This document shows, piece after piece, positions 1 through 11,995 of a DNA stretch of 60,000 bases (positions are counted from its first letter, which is position 1; every line of letters starts with the position of its first letter). Position numbers and translations under genes: made by a program. The stretch spans positions 23,023,499-23,083,498 of the forward strand of contig NC_092565.1 in NCBI RefSeq assembly GCF_037975245.1, given 5' to 3'. Source of the stretch: Apostichopus japonicus. Lineage: Eukaryota; Echinodermata; Holothuroidea; Aspidochirotida; Stichopodidae. Under the pieces are notes generated by a model. It worked only from the letters and a program-made list of their open reading frames with translations. It was not told the origin of the DNA and made no database searches.

Positions 1-2260
1 TTTTCTTTACTTTTTTTTTTTTTGAAAACAAAATTTTAGAAGAAAGTATTAATAGATTAATAAATTGTGGCTTGGAATAAAAAAATATATAAAAAACCTT
101 GCTCTGGGACTTTAATGGTCATACTGAGGAAATCAAAGCAAAGAAAGCATATACTTAATCTTCATTAAAACTTTTTTGTCTAATTGTAGTAAAATAGTTT
201 TATAGTTAGATATACCAGCTAGTGATGAAAACTAAAGCAATGATTCCCTATAAGACCTACGAGTTACAATATTTGCATGAGTCTTGTTGAAGTAGCTATA
301 GTTTAAAGCTATTGATGAACCTTTGCCCTTTGTAAATGGGGACATCTTTGTTGTATGTTATTGTGTTTAAACCCTTCAAATTTGGGGAGAATTTTTGTGT
401 TAAACAGATGGTGACATTTAAATATTGGGACATTTAGACAAAAATTCCTGGTTTTAGACTAATTTTAGAAAAAACATGAAAAAGAAATGTCCCAATAGGT
501 GTTAGTAGGGGAAAGGTGGATCTGATCAACTATTTCCTTAGCAGTATGTATAATCTGATGGATTTTTGTTTTTAAGTATCTAGAAGCTACCATTTGAAGT
601 GAAAAACTTGAGGAGCTTGGCTTTACATGATACAACTTCTGGTATTCCTTATCCACCTCATAGTGACCTGCATATGACTGGATATTAATATAATTTGCAT
701 TTATATCTTAAGACTGGTCACAGCTTGTAGGTATTTCTACTTTCAGGCAAGAAGCAGACATAGGCAAATAAAGAACTTATTTGTGATGAAGGGTTTCTTG
801 GTCATCAGTGTCACTGACATTTAGGAGTAAGTAAAAGTGTGTTGCACTTATATTACTTTAGTGAAGTTAGAACTACCTCTGCGGGGCCTTGTTTCGATAG
901 AAAACTAAGTAGGGAGAAAGCTTCATATGTCAAAGTGAGTGTCAGAGAATGTAAAGAGAACACTTAGATGTCACATGATCGAGGCATCAGGCCAGTCTGT
1001 TCTTTTTGTCTGTTTCATCAGGGCAGGTTTTTAAGGGAATTTTGCAGAAAGTTTTCCGAATAGTCTGACATTTTCTGACGTTAGGTTCTGGGAATAGCAA
1101 ATTGCAATGTCGAACAAGGGCAGTAATGTATAGTGACTGATCTGGTGGTGTTAAAAGTGAGTGCTTTTTACTTTAATAAACTGATTAAAAGTCCTTGCAT
1201 CGGCAGATTTTCTGACCAGACTTTTAATTCATCTCAGGAGAAGAGTGAAGCGTCTCTAAGAAAGCAATAGATGTGAGTTTATTCCCAAGTGAAAGGTACA
1301 AAAGTCTGGGGAAAGCCCCATTTTTGAATGCCACACAAATATTCAAGGGGTAGTTACTTTATAGCACAACCTTGTGTTTAGATGTAATTATAGACCTAAT
1401 TTATAATCTGAATATGTCTCAGGATGCACCACTTGCCATCTAAAAGTTAAGTTTGGTTTTCTGGGGACACCACATATTCTCCCCTCCCACCCCCCATGGG
1501 AGTCTACTGTAATCACCCCAGGGCAAAACCACCTTATTTATAAAATACTGGATCTGTCCCTGTCATGTTACAACTATTAACAGATGCCTGTTTTGTAACA
1601 CAACTTTCTGTCTAATTATACATACCTCATTGGTAGCTGTAATGTTACTAATGTGTACATTGGGTAGGAACCCTTTAAACCACTCTGATGTTGCAATTTT
1701 CACATATGTTTGAATAACACACAGGATAACTGAGAGATATTTGTGGTTTACTCTTTGTGGGTCTGATGAGTCAACTGAGTTGACCACTCCCATTTAATCT
1801 TATTCAGAGTACTTTTGTCCCATAAGTTAATGTAATGTATTTTGAACTCCTTTTCATTTTACAAACATAAAAATGTTTGCAGTAGTTACATAATTCATGA
1901 ACTGATGTATGTTTGACTAAAACCTGTAGGTTATGTTTACAGGAAGCCTCATCTTTTCATAAATGATCATGTGATACCTGCAGATTTGAGACAAACCCAA
2001 CACCAAATATTGATTGAAGATGTGGAAAAATTTTTTTTTTTTTAATATATTTGCCTCCAAGTTATTTGTGCACATCTGTTAAAGATGTTCACTGGTTTTC
2101 TCCGTGTTCCATTTAATTTTAGTTGGTATTTAGTCTAGCCGAACATCACTGGATCAATGGGATAATGTATATATAAAAAGAAAAAAAACTGTAATGTTGT
2201 GTACCGCTTTTGTCTGTGTCTCTTAATAAATACACAAATGCTCATAAAAAAACAAACCGC
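1..2260 (+). other. Probable 3' untranslated region of an upstream plus-strand gene
   Basis: No convincing coding sequence is seen here on either strand. The stretch is AT-rich with many T-runs and ends at a well-formed poly(A) signal followed by a GT-rich element, so it is best read as the 3' UTR (or last intron plus 3' UTR) of a plus-strand gene whose coding part lies to the left of the window. The 2.2-kb length is long but not unusual for animal 3' UTRs. This is inference from the poly(A) site; a transcript is needed to confirm it. Confidence 0.35.
2225..2230 (+). terminator. Poly(A) signal AATAAA with downstream GT-rich element
   Basis: A canonical AATAAA is followed about 20 bases later by an A-run (a likely cleavage region) and then by a TGTGTCGTGTGTGTCG stretch at about 2261-2276. 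This is the usual order of an animal poly(A) site: hexamer, cleavage site, GU-rich element. It marks the probable end of a plus-strand transcript entering from the left. Confidence 0.55.
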
Positions 2261-5200
2261 TGTGTCGTGTGTGTCGTATTCTCTTTGATGTTTTCATGAA
2301 AAAAAATTGCTTGTCGTTCGTACAGATTGTTTCTTTAGTCCTGATTATGAAATTGGTTCTAAAAGTTGCTTTTTAATATCATAAAATTGTTGTAAATTAT
2401 TTCCCTTTTATATAACTTTTTTTTTAGTATTTCACAGGATGTATGTGTAGGTTTATTACCTTTAATACTGGTAGCATAAATTCTTTTGTGACCGTTATCT
2501 CATTCAAATGGAACAGAAGGTACAAACCCTCAAATTCTTGTCCTGACACAACTTAAAATGCTGGAGGTGAGCAGATGGCTGACATATAAGTCATTTAAGT
2601 GTCACTGGAGTTAATAATCGACTAGTAACGGTTTTACAATACGTCCGCATTTTAGCTAGTTATTCTTCTCTGCTCTTGCATTCCTTTGGAATGAATTTAC
2701 AAAAGTTTAGAAAATGTCTGGATTTTTAGGGAATTCTGACATTGTAATAAATACTAAATTAATCTAGCTACCCTTAAGTTTTGAATACAGAAAGGCAAAT
2801 TGTAAATAGTTATATAGTCCTTTAACCCTTTGCTGTCCAAACCACATCCCCAGCACTGGGGGGACTTGCATCACCCTCCCCCACCACTAATAATTTTTGC
2901 AGCAATGAATGTTTTTCCAGTGGTGCTACTACCAGTTCCCATTTCAACACCACTAAATGTTGGTGCAACACCTGGTGCCCCCTCCCTGATCTCCAACCAT
3001 GTGTCATTGTCCTAGCTTTGTCCATTTCATGATTCTGTTGCTGTTCTGTAGGTTTGGTCAGGTAAAGTGGTGCAAACTGAGGACAGCAGTACATCACATT
3101 CAAAATTTGATGAGTGAACATTTACCTGAAGTTCTATCATATTTAAGGGCCATACCGGAGACTTAACTCCGTCCATACCGAGAGCTTGGGAAGTGCAAGT
3201 TGAGAGTAGGGAAACCATTCAATGTGAAGGTGAATCACAACAATACTGGAAACAAAAGTCAAAGAAATTGAGAAAACAAGAAGGTTTGCAACCAAATCTG
3301 TTTATTTATTTATATAGAAAACTAGGAGGCACTTGTTAAAACAAATGTGAATATGCCATTATACAGAGGAAAATAAATAACTCCTACACACACTTGAGAT
3401 AAAACTGGTAAGGTACGCAGCTCATTTTAAGATGGTATAACATAAACAGGAGGAAATAAAGAAAATATAAACAACAGTGAGAGCATGAATTTAACAAGCA
3501 AGGACTCCATAGTTAAGTTACACTTGAAACGTACCCAAAGTTACAAAGTGTCCGTTGAGCTTCATCCAATAAGCCATCCATCGGTCTGCGGCTGCATACA
3601 GCAATACTTTGTCAGCCCAGAATGTCTGACGAATATCACAAATGCAATATGCTGAACTCATTAGTTCTCTAAAAAAACAAATCCGTTAATATCCATCAAA
3701 GTTTTAACCTGGTTAAATAAAGGATAAACCTTCATCACGAATCTACTCTAAATACTACCATCCTAAAAATTTCCTTCAGGCTAAGAAGTAATTTCCTCAC
3801 ATTTTCTACAAGATATTGGGAAGGCTCAAAATAAGACAAGTCCCAGTGCACTGTGGGTTAAAAATGCTCTCAGAATTTCTGAAAAGAAAGTATCAAAGTT
3901 TGATTATTGGTCAAGTAAGTAACCACGGCCCATTACCACCCTTTTCACACCTCTGATGGTGTCAGGGTATTTTGACTTCATTGACTACAATTACCATACA
4001 ATCCTCAACATTCATTTATAAGGTACTTTAAAGGGGAAGCTATAAACATTTATCATTTCTGATGAGACCATGGTCCCAAACAGGACTCGGTCAGCAGCCA
4101 TTTTTGCTTTATCAAATGATCAAAAGGGAATCTGGAAGTCGAGGGTGGTTGACCCTGCACTGTATATCAATCCTACCCTGTGAGATATTGTGCACTTCAG
4201 CGAAAAGAATAAAGAAATTTGTTTGAATATAACTAGCAAATAAGAAAGAATATTTTGAAGACGACTTATCATCAAACTGTAAGATGACAATTTTGAAGCC
4301 GTGCATAATTCATGAGGGAAAACAATATGCTAGACTGGTCAGTTCAATATTCTACTTTTAAAATTTACCAATAACCAGCCATTAACAAGTATAAACCTTT
4401 TTGTTCTTTTAGAATAGGCCATATTATGAGCTGTTGTAGGAAAGAGCAGTAGCCATGGCGAATTAGTCCGATTCTGCCAAGCCTCCAACAAACAGAGCAT
4501 TTCATGACACCAAGTAATCATATATCCATCTGCTCATGTCTTCCACACATGGCAGCATTTCATAAACAAGTCATTACTCAAGGCACGCATTCTCCAGAAC
4601 GAAAAGACTTGAAAACATTTGTGACATATTTCCCCCATACGATTGAGGTCACTGACTACGTGTCGAGAAATTTACTGGTGGTGACTGGACACAACCTTGT
4701 TAAAAGTCTGCATACTGGTCTAGAAGTTCTAAAAGATCTGCAGTTTTAGGGTTTGCTTAGTAATTCTCCCGAATCTACAAAGTATCACTCAAAGTAAAAT
4801 ATCAAATGATCTTTTTTTTTGCGGCCGAATAAAGGTTCATGAACGAGCATTGCAGGATGGCGTTGAATTCTCAAGATTTCATTAATACCCAGAGAACTTT
4901 CAGAATAGCTACATAGAATAACTAAATTGTAGAATATTATGAAAACATTTGGATATTAACTCATTATTTGAAGTCAAAAGTTGAGTGGTCAAACTAATGA
5001 CCTATGTTGTCATGAAGATACAGCATAGCAGAATATTGACAAATTTAATGAAATTCGACATCAGTCACAATTTACTGCATGGGTATCAGAAACTGTTTTT
5101 TAAAAAGTTACAAAGAAAAAGGAACATTGTAAAAAATAGAATTTAAATTATGATGTACATATTTCAACAAAACAACAAATTAATTTAATTTAGTCATCTA

Positions 5201-6632
5201 CAATAGCATAAAAAATTATTTTAAGAAATGTTCTATTTATAACAGAATATCTCAACAAAAACAAACAATGACACTCCATTTATTTCTGATTCTTCTGAAT
5301 TTTGCAATTACAGAAATTTGATTGGTTAAGGCCAATAAAAAATGCCTGTTGCCCGTTTTATCATTTTCTCAGATTTGCATATTAAGGTTCACATACTACT
5401 TTCTTGCAAACCAAACAGTGCTAAAACACTAACAATATTAGCAAGTTAGGAAGAAGAAGTGCATGACTAGAGAGGGGACAGGTAATAGAGGAGGAGGAGA
5501 AAAGTAAATTTAAACTTCCACGGCTTTTCACATCACTGAGGAAATTCCTTGACCTATTAACAATAAATGTGAGATTTTGGGGAAGTTTGCAAGGAAAATG
5601 ATTTCCTACACTTTCTACAATATTTTTACTCTTCTACATGATCTCCTGGTCTGGAAATTATTTTCAAATTTCCACGACCTTTCCAGGTTTTTTCCATGAC
5701 CATGGAAATCCTCTTTGCATCCTATGCAATAATGTTACATAACTTACTCAGCAGTCTTATTGCTTACTAAACCTGGAAATTGCACTATTTAGAACCTGAA
5801 TATAGTTTTTAGATTCTTAGAAGCAGAATACAAGCATATAAAGCAGACAAAATTCAATTCCTTTCTGAATGGTACAAAAATGCTCAAAATGTTTAAATTG
5901 ATCAGAAACATTTCTTTCCACTTCTGAGCAACCTTCTGCACTTGGTCTGTAGTTTGCAGCAATAGATAAAACACAGTGTAGTAAAGTGTTATACAACATA
6001 CGATTCCAAAATTGAAGAACCTTAGACATCCTTCATGGCTAACTTTAACTCATCAATCCCGAACAGAATATCAATCGAAGGTCATCAGAGGTCAACTAAA
6101 CTTTTCCATGTTAAATACAGTTTTCCAAAATACTCTCTTGTAGAAATTGCCCCTCCACGGTAGCACCAGACATTCAGGAGTGTTAAATAAAGACGAATAA
6201 ATGTCTTGAAAGTAACAAACTACTTCAAACATTGTCGGTGGAAGTGAAGTAATAGAAGTCCTGGCGTAAGTGACCACCATATGAAATTCAAAATAAGGTA
6301 GCGTCTAAAATCAAAACAAAGAAATATCATGATTTGAACCACTTCTGAAGATAGAGAACAAAACAATAGCAACTTTCATTACTGTTTTTGATGAGAGTTG
6401 CTTTAAGTTAACAGACGGTTATAAAATATAGACGAAACAAAAGAGATATACAGTATGAAATAAGACGAAGAAGTATCAGAGTTAAGACGTAGAATACCCA
6501 CAGACCGCAAGCCAAATGCATGACCAGAGATATTGCACCACAATTTAAATATAGAGATAAAAGATATTAAAAATAAAAAGAGAGGACCTCATTAATACCA
6601 ATGAATGTTGATCTACCCTTAAAAGTTGGGAT
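2261..6632. other. Intergenic region with weak exon-like ORFs
   Basis: No recognisable gene. Short ORFs occur on both strands (for example minus 2822-3121, 3027-3218, 4339-4521 and 6092-6280; plus 4504-4749). A few have acceptor- or donor-like flanks, but their phases do not join and no family is recognised. In DNA this AT-rich, open frames of 60-70 codons are expected by chance. The best single candidate is listed separately at 3518-3668. Confidence 0.5.
3518..3668 (-). CDS. Possible terminal exon of an unidentified minus-strand gene
   Basis: On the minus strand a T-rich tract ending in TTTTTTTAG (AG at 3670-3669) precedes an open frame of 49 codons that stops at 3520-3518. The peptide runs from ELMSSAYCICDIRQTF to a TFQV end and is rich in Trp, Tyr and Met (it contains DRWMAYWMKLNG), which looks protein-like. 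I do not recognise the family. An internal GTACGT at about 3534 could instead be a donor. No partner exon with a matching phase was found, so this may be chance. Confidence 0.2.
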
Positions 6633-6638
6633 TTTATT
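6633..6638 (-). terminator. Candidate MOGS poly(A) signal
   Basis: This is the first AATAAA on the minus strand after the MOGS stop codon, and would give a 3' UTR of about 660 bases. No strong GT-rich element is obvious just downstream, so the assignment is tentative. Confidence 0.3.
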
Positions 6639-7295
6639 AACATCCATGTGTAACATGAAGCCTTTAATGAATGAAACTAAACAAGTGACATTATTAACAT
6701 TACTACACATGAACTTTTGGACTGACAGACATTTTGGATATATAGGGCAAAGCTAAATGGTTTCTCTGAGAGATATTGATGCCCTGTCTGTAATCACTTC
6801 ATAAAACTAAAGTGGTAAAGTATTAATTTTTGTTTCATAAGTGCAACATCTACTAACTAAACAAGGCATAACTTTCTTTCTTACTTTGCAGAGTTAAAGC
6901 CCAGGCAAAATCAACAATGTACATTGTTATATGTGAATCAGTGGGTTAAACAAAATGGCTTTCTGAACTTTGAGAAAATTTTCCGCCCGAGATGAAATCA
7001 GATATTGACTGTAGTCACAGACTCAACTTGAATCAGGAATCCCTTTTGGCAACGAATCCACTCGTCCATCGTTTGGAGCAACTCATTAAAATTTTGATGT
7101 GTTGTTGTTGTTAATGGCCCCTTTACAATGGTCTTCCAAATCTATCTTGCAATAATGATAATGCAATTTCTGTTAGCACAACAAAAAATGTCCCAAAAAT
7201 GGCATAACATTAATAAAGCACATTAAATAGACCAGAACAATAACCTGAAATGCTCCAGTATCGATTGTTTAACCATCCATCGAGAAACATTGACC

Positions 7296-9206
7296 TCAAA
7301 AGCTTTCTGACATAAGTAGAACCAAAAGAGCTGACCAGCCGGTAAATGGATGTGACCCCTGACCTTTACCATTCTTGTCGTTGTAATTTTCCCATATGTA
7401 TCCGTTTTTGTGATATTGCGTCACAATGGTCCGTATAATATTTGTGCGTAATTCCGCATAGAGCTCCCCGGCGGTAGTTTGATGTGGGCCCTCTAACTTT
7501 GAGTAATGATGAAGGGCCCTAACTGCTAAATAATTCATATTAATCCAGATAGCACCCCTCCAGTAAGGGGGGTCATGTTCTGTATTGTATTTCATATATA
7601 CTGGATCCGACTTTGACAAGGACCGCAGACCGTACTCCGTCCATAGAAGTTTAGGATCTCGTAAATCTGTGAGAATCTGTCCTAACTTCGGCGAGGAAGG
7701 TTCCAATATTTGCAAAAGAAAAGGAAACAGACTGACATAGCCAAAGGCATCTACAAACCTCATGGTCGGTCCGCCTTTGGTCTTCACCACACGCAAGAGT
7801 GGTTGCAGGGGCGGCCGTTGGAGTCTCTGGCCTGGACGAGGCTTGGGTGCGGGTGGCGAGGGGGCCCTCTCCAGAGCCACACGAGGGGCATGGTTGCCAA
7901 AGTCACTGTACATGTGACCTATGGAAGACCAATGCTGCTTATCGAGGAGTTGATTATCCGCAAGCATTCGGTAAGTAGCCTTATAATCAGATGATTCCTC
8001 ACCCAGCATGTCTGCAATGTCAGCGATGACTTTGGATGCCAGAGTCATCCAACAACGAAGGTCCACATGTTTCTCATCCTTGGACGGATGGGATGCTCTA
8101 GGAAAGTCATCCAGTCCAGACGTCAAGGTCTTAGGGTTGAGCTCCACGCTTGTTTGATGATTTCGTCCTCTCCATCGATACGTCCCCGGTTCTGGCCCTG
8201 TCTGGCTGTTATTGAACCACTGGTACCAGGCCTTCAGTCTCGGAAAAATGGCATGCATGTACTTTTGAAATCTGGGATCTGATCTGAAACTTTCTTGTTC
8301 CATGAGGTGTTGCAGCGGCAGGAATAAGGTTGGCGGATTAGCGTTGGTGTTAAACTGCACCACAAACTCCCGTGGTACCTTCATGAGGGCCTCAGAGCCA
8401 AGTATCTGCTCCCTGGGAATCCAACCCTCGACATTCATTAGATCTAACCAGTGACCGATGATCTCCATGCTGAGCTGAGGATCCCACCTACTAATGAGCA
8501 AGTTGTGAAAGCCCTCGTCCCAGAGGAAACCTCGCGGGAAGAATGACCTGGAGGGTACTGCTGTCATGAGTGCTGCCTCCCAGTAAGGGACAGGCTCTTT
8601 GTTGTATATAGATTGCACCAGGGAATTTCCGTAAAAGTATCCCACCCCGCCCAGCATGTTACTCAATGCAGCTTTAGCTACCACTGTTTCGTTTGGCCTA
8701 AAGCCCTTCTCTTCTAGACTGAACAGAGATTCAAACGTGGCATCAAATTCTTTGGTGTATTGTTTTAGTACTTTATAAAATTCCCTGCCCATCAACTGAG
8801 GCTCTTTCTTAGAGACAGTTCCGGACTCAAACAGCACCTCCATCTGGAAAGGAAACTTCACGGTGATCTGCTTCACGATAAAGTTCGGCTTCTGATCGGG
8901 AGCTTTGCTGATAGTGGGAGAGTCGACTCCTGCCAGACCGAACATGTTGACCGTTTTGTTGACCGGGAAAACCCGTAGCCTCTGCAGCACCACATCTTTG
9001 AGCTGAGCGAGGCTGGGTGCGTAGCTGACCAAGAAATGATTACTAGTTGCGTTCTTGACCGTCGGGAATTTCAAGGTGAAGTGACCCAAGGCCTTGGTGT
9101 AGCCTTTTACACCATCTAGAAAGTTCTGTTTGATGATTGGTTCTATCTCCCCATCACCGTCCAGGGCTATGTAGAATAACAAACTAAGAGTCACTGGTCT
9201 ATTCCC
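7296..9206 (-). CDS. MOGS: MOGS coding exon 4 (terminal, 1.9 kb)
   Basis: This exon encodes residues 226-861, including the end of the N-terminal domain and the entire catalytic domain, without an intron. The acceptor is TTTTGCTTTTGCAG before GGGAAT (AG at 9208-9207). The stop codon is at 7298-7296. It contains NxS/T sequons (NAT, NKT, NET, NNS), fitting a lumenal glycoprotein. A Pro/Arg-rich linker at about residues 672-692 occurs where vertebrate proteins also have a Pro-rich insert. Confidence 0.95.
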   Translation of the reverse strand, partial: GNRPVTLSLLFYIALDGDGEIEPIIKQNFLDGVKGYTKALGHFTLKFPTVKNATSNHFLVSYAPSLAQLKDVVLQRLRVFPVNKTVNMFGLAGVDSPTISKAPDQKPNFIVKQITVKFPFQMEVLFESGTVSKKEPQLMGREFYKVLKQYTKEFDATFESLFSLEEKGFRPNETVVAKAALSNMLGGVGYFYGNSLVQSIYNKEPVPYWEAALMTAVPSRSFFPRGFLWDEGFHNLLISRWDPQLSMEIIGHWLDLMNVEGWIPREQILGSEALMKVPREFVVQFNTNANPPTLFLPLQHLMEQESFRSDPRFQKYMHAIFPRLKAWYQWFNNSQTGPEPGTYRWRGRNHQTSVELNPKTLTSGLDDFPRASHPSKDEKHVDLRCWMTLASKVIADIADMLGEESSDYKATYRMLADNQLLDKQHWSSIGHMYSDFGNHAPRVALERAPSPPAPKPRPGQRLQRPPLQPLLRVVKTKGGPTMRFVDAFGYVSLFPFLLQILEPSSPKLGQILTDLRDPKLLWTEYGLRSLSKSDPVYMKYNTEHDPPYWRGAIWINMNYLAVRALHHYSKLEGPHQTTAGELYAELRTNIIRTIVTQYHKNGYIWENYNDKNGKGQGSHPFTGWSALLVLLMSESF

Positions 9207-11995
9207 CTGCAAAAGCAAAAACAAAACAAAACAAAATTAAAAATGAAATAATTAAACAACATCATTAGGGCTAATTTTGTTAACATTTTTGATAGATATT
9301 TTGATAATTAAGTTCGCTTAGCTTGACAAGACAATTTATATTTGATTCCTGCTCCTGCACTTCCTGGCCAGAATTAGGTCGATGCCCTACTGTACAATGA
9401 GTTATATTTAAAGAGGCTTCACATGTTGTAAGAACTCCTATACCACCCTTTACCCCCATCCACTCCAATCCCCCAAACCCTCTCTGCTCCCCCACCCTAC
9501 AACCCACAGCATACATCTATTAGCAAATTTCCCTGTTTGGCTATCCTTTGGAAACTCAAAATGTATGAGTTGGTCTCGACCAATCTAAACCAAACATACA
9601 TGACTTGAATACCTTTTTCTTGCCATTTATTCTAGCGGACCAGTCACCACCGTTTCTCCCGCCAGGCCTCTTGACAAATTGAGTTGTTAGTGAGAATTCC
9701 TTCTCAACAATATCTTGGATGCCAAAGTTAAGGCCATCGTGCTTCAGCCATCCGTAGCTCTCTAATTGGTCACTCTGCTCACAGGTGTGGCGTATAGGCA
9801 ATGGTCTTTGTCTCACATGCTGAAAGTGAGAAAATTTCAACTGAAAGTTTGAAACTATGTGCTGAAAAGAATAAGGGAGCCCACTTTTAAAAAAAAAACA
9901 TTGCAACGTACAGAATCATCAAGGAATCTGAAATACAAACAACTTTGTTACTTCTCAAAATAGGTGCAATAGCTAATATTCGTGAGGTGCAGAAATACCA
10001 CAGACTTTGTTGAGAAGTAATTTTAATGCATCAGGAAGACAGGGACACGAACAAAGATTTGAGAGTGAGAGATTGGGGGGCCAGGGGTCAGACCAATCTT
10101 CAATGGTATTGAAATTGCTGCATAAAAATCATTGCTGTAAAAGTTATTGGGGGGGCGCAGGGGGTATGGACCCGGCCCTTGGTGGCAAGGCTTCTGGACA
10201 ATTAAAGTATAGAGTAAACAAGGAAGTGTACACAGTAACTGTAGAGCAATTTAACCTTGGCATGATTGTTACTATGTTACTAACGGCATCATGAAGACTA
10301 CATAGTACAACAAGTTGAATACAAAATTAACACATAGGCTTAACTATGCAACTTTTACTTATAAGAATATCATCAAATGAATACACTGAGAAATTAGCAA
10401 AACAGGTGTTGTGGGATATAACTATGGCCTACAACAGGACTTGGAAACTGTGATGGTGTAATCATATGAATGTTTGTGCGGCTGCATCCTAAGATCTTAT
10501 TTAATTAGCCCTTAATTCATGTAACGCTTCCCCACACATTTCTTACGTTTGACAGCTAGTAGAGTTAGAATCACACATACCTGCTTAAACCACATCAACC
10601 CTGTGACAGGAGAATTTGGTCGCCGAGTCTTCAAACCAAAGTATACACCTGATCTGTAGGTACCCCAATACCTCTCTGGGGAAGCATATGGACTGCTGGA
10701 ACCTTCATGAATTATCCTTGGGGCATTGAGCGGTGTAGCTACTTGAGCTCGTTTGTGAAAGGTATAAAGTCCATAAATTATAGGTAATGTGCCTGGTTGA
10801 ATAAAAAAATAAAAACAAAAACAAGATATGGAGGTTGATGTATCAGGGCTGGAAGGCCACAACAGTCACTTTTAAATGACATTTTTATGAGAATATTAAA
10901 ATGGGGGAAAAACTTATTTTGAAGGTCTTTGTTGTGAAGCATCTCCATTAATGACACATTTATGCATTATTTGGATCCTTGTCTTTCAACTAAATTTAAA
11001 AATCAGTTTTTGAACATCAAGAAATAAAAATATATGTATAAAAAATCAGAGGTAAATACAGTAGTAATGAAAACTGTATTTAATCCTCTGTGTTAGCTTA
11101 AAGCTTAAACTTGATATTTCCAAGCCTTCCTTGCTGTAGTTGTAAAAATGTAAATACTTGGAATTCTCAGGAGACCTTATATTTCTTCCCTGGATTTTAA
11201 CCAAATATTTCCCCCCCGCCCCCCCCCAGTAAAAATAGGTTATTCCCCCCAAATAAATTTAAAAAATACACTTATCTGTTACTTTTATATTTAATCAACC
11301 AGAAATCAAAACTACATACATGTTACAACATATCATGATATTTACTTTACTTCACTTGTTTTTAAATAGGAAGCTTTGTCCACTAATAATCCTTATAAAT
11401 AAACTCCTTCACTCACTAGTAAACAGTTTTCATAAGCTACTCCTGGGAGACTTAAAGTGGTCTAAATTTGCCTCAATTGTCCCAATTTTTGTACCACATG
11501 TACTTTCATTCATGCTCTTGACAGTAAGGGGCACCTTTTTGTTTTGTCACAGTTACATTTATGATAAGCAGTAGTATTGATTTTGCTAAGTGAAAGGTAA
11601 CTGATTTACCTTCTTTCTTCCTTAGTACTCTGTCTTTAGGAAAAGTATTAGTATGAATATTATGTACTACTAACACTACAAAATATTACAGAGTGTGACA
11701 ACTCAAAGAATAGCCAATGACACCAAAGTCAACACTTACTAAGAGCTATTGCAAGTAGAAACAACTTAAATAGTTGCTGTGGTCTTTTCTTAGTCTTCTT
11801 ATTCAACGTTGGTTTCATCTTTGAGCTGCTGTTGGACGAGTTTGAAGAGGAACGTGATTTTTTGCTAGAGGTAGATGAATTTGAAGAAGATCTCGACTGC
11901 CTGGAATCGCTATTAGAATGGTTACCATTTTCAGGAGATAGAAGATCCTTCAAGTTGCCTTTGGACGTGTTTCTCTGTCGGAGATTATCGTCCAT
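7296..11995 (-). CDS. MOGS: Mannosyl-oligosaccharide glucosidase (ER glucosidase I, GH63), complete, 4 coding exons
   Basis: Exons on the minus strand are 11995-11740, 10792-10581, 9819-9613 and 9206-7296. They join in phase (1, 0, 0) to 2586 bases, or 861 residues; vertebrate MOGS is about 840. The enzyme removes the outermost alpha-1,2-linked glucose from Glc3Man9GlcNAc2 after transfer to nascent protein. It is a type II ER membrane protein with a lumenal catalytic part. Seen in the sequence: a Ser/Asn-rich basic cytosolic tail (about 1-73), one membrane segment (about 75-95), the N-terminal GH63 domain with WGTYR and VKRPGG, then the (alpha/alpha) catalytic domain. The motif FLWDEGFH has its Asp at residue 455, the likely general acid. 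EKHVDLRCW (603-611) matches the known glucosidase I binding motif. EHDPPYWRG has Glu 768, the likely base. The C-terminal HPFTGW is intact. The start is the ATG at 11995, just after an acceptor-like CAG. No frameshifts were seen. Confidence 0.96.
9613..9819 (-). CDS. MOGS: MOGS coding exon 3
   Basis: Residues 157-225, phase 0 at both ends (207 bases). It encodes the [14 protein letters not shown] and [14 protein letters not shown] motifs of the glucosidase I N-terminal domain. The acceptor is TCACTTTCAG before CATGTG; the donor is AAAAAG followed by GTATTC at 9612-9611. Confidence 0.93.
10581..10792 (-). CDS. MOGS: MOGS coding exon 2
   Basis: This exon completes Ser86 and encodes residues 87-156. 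It holds the second half of the membrane anchor (TLPIIYGLY), a lumenal stem, and the start of the GH63 N-terminal domain ([24 protein letters not shown]). The acceptor is TTCAACCAG (AG at 10794-10793); the donor is CAG followed by GTATGT at 10580-10579. Confidence 0.92.
11740..11995 (-). CDS. MOGS: MOGS coding exon 1 (cytosolic tail and start of membrane anchor)
   Basis: Residues 1-85 plus the first base of codon 86. The tail is unusually rich in Ser and Asn (roughly residues 25-58) with Arg/Lys clusters, then KKTKKRPQQ directly before the hydrophobic [12 protein letters not shown]. The basic residues on the cytosolic side of the anchor fit type II topology and could include an Arg-based ER signal (inference). 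The donor is CTTA followed by GTAAGT at 11739-11738. An in-frame ATG at 12016 is a possible earlier start, but the CAG at 11999-11997 preceded by a T-rich tract looks like a splice acceptor, so 11995 is preferred. Confidence 0.85.

Noticed and set aside
4504-4749. 81-codon plus ORF starting at an ATG
   Set aside because: It has no splice signals or recognised family, minus-strand frames are equally open, and the length is within chance for AT-rich DNA.
6092-6304. Minus-strand exon after GTTTTGATTTTAG
   Set aside because: The acceptor is good, but two frames are open, no donor fits, and it falls beyond the probable MOGS poly(A) signal; kept only as noise.
6998-7200. Possible extra minus-strand coding segment just after the MOGS stop
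   Set aside because: A short open frame exists (NELLQTMDEWIRCQ...), but it lies in the expected MOGS 3' UTR, has no good splice sites, and MOGS already has its normal C-terminus.
7710-8282. Plus-strand ORFs across the MOGS exon
   Set aside because: They are antisense shadows of the conserved MOGS coding frame.
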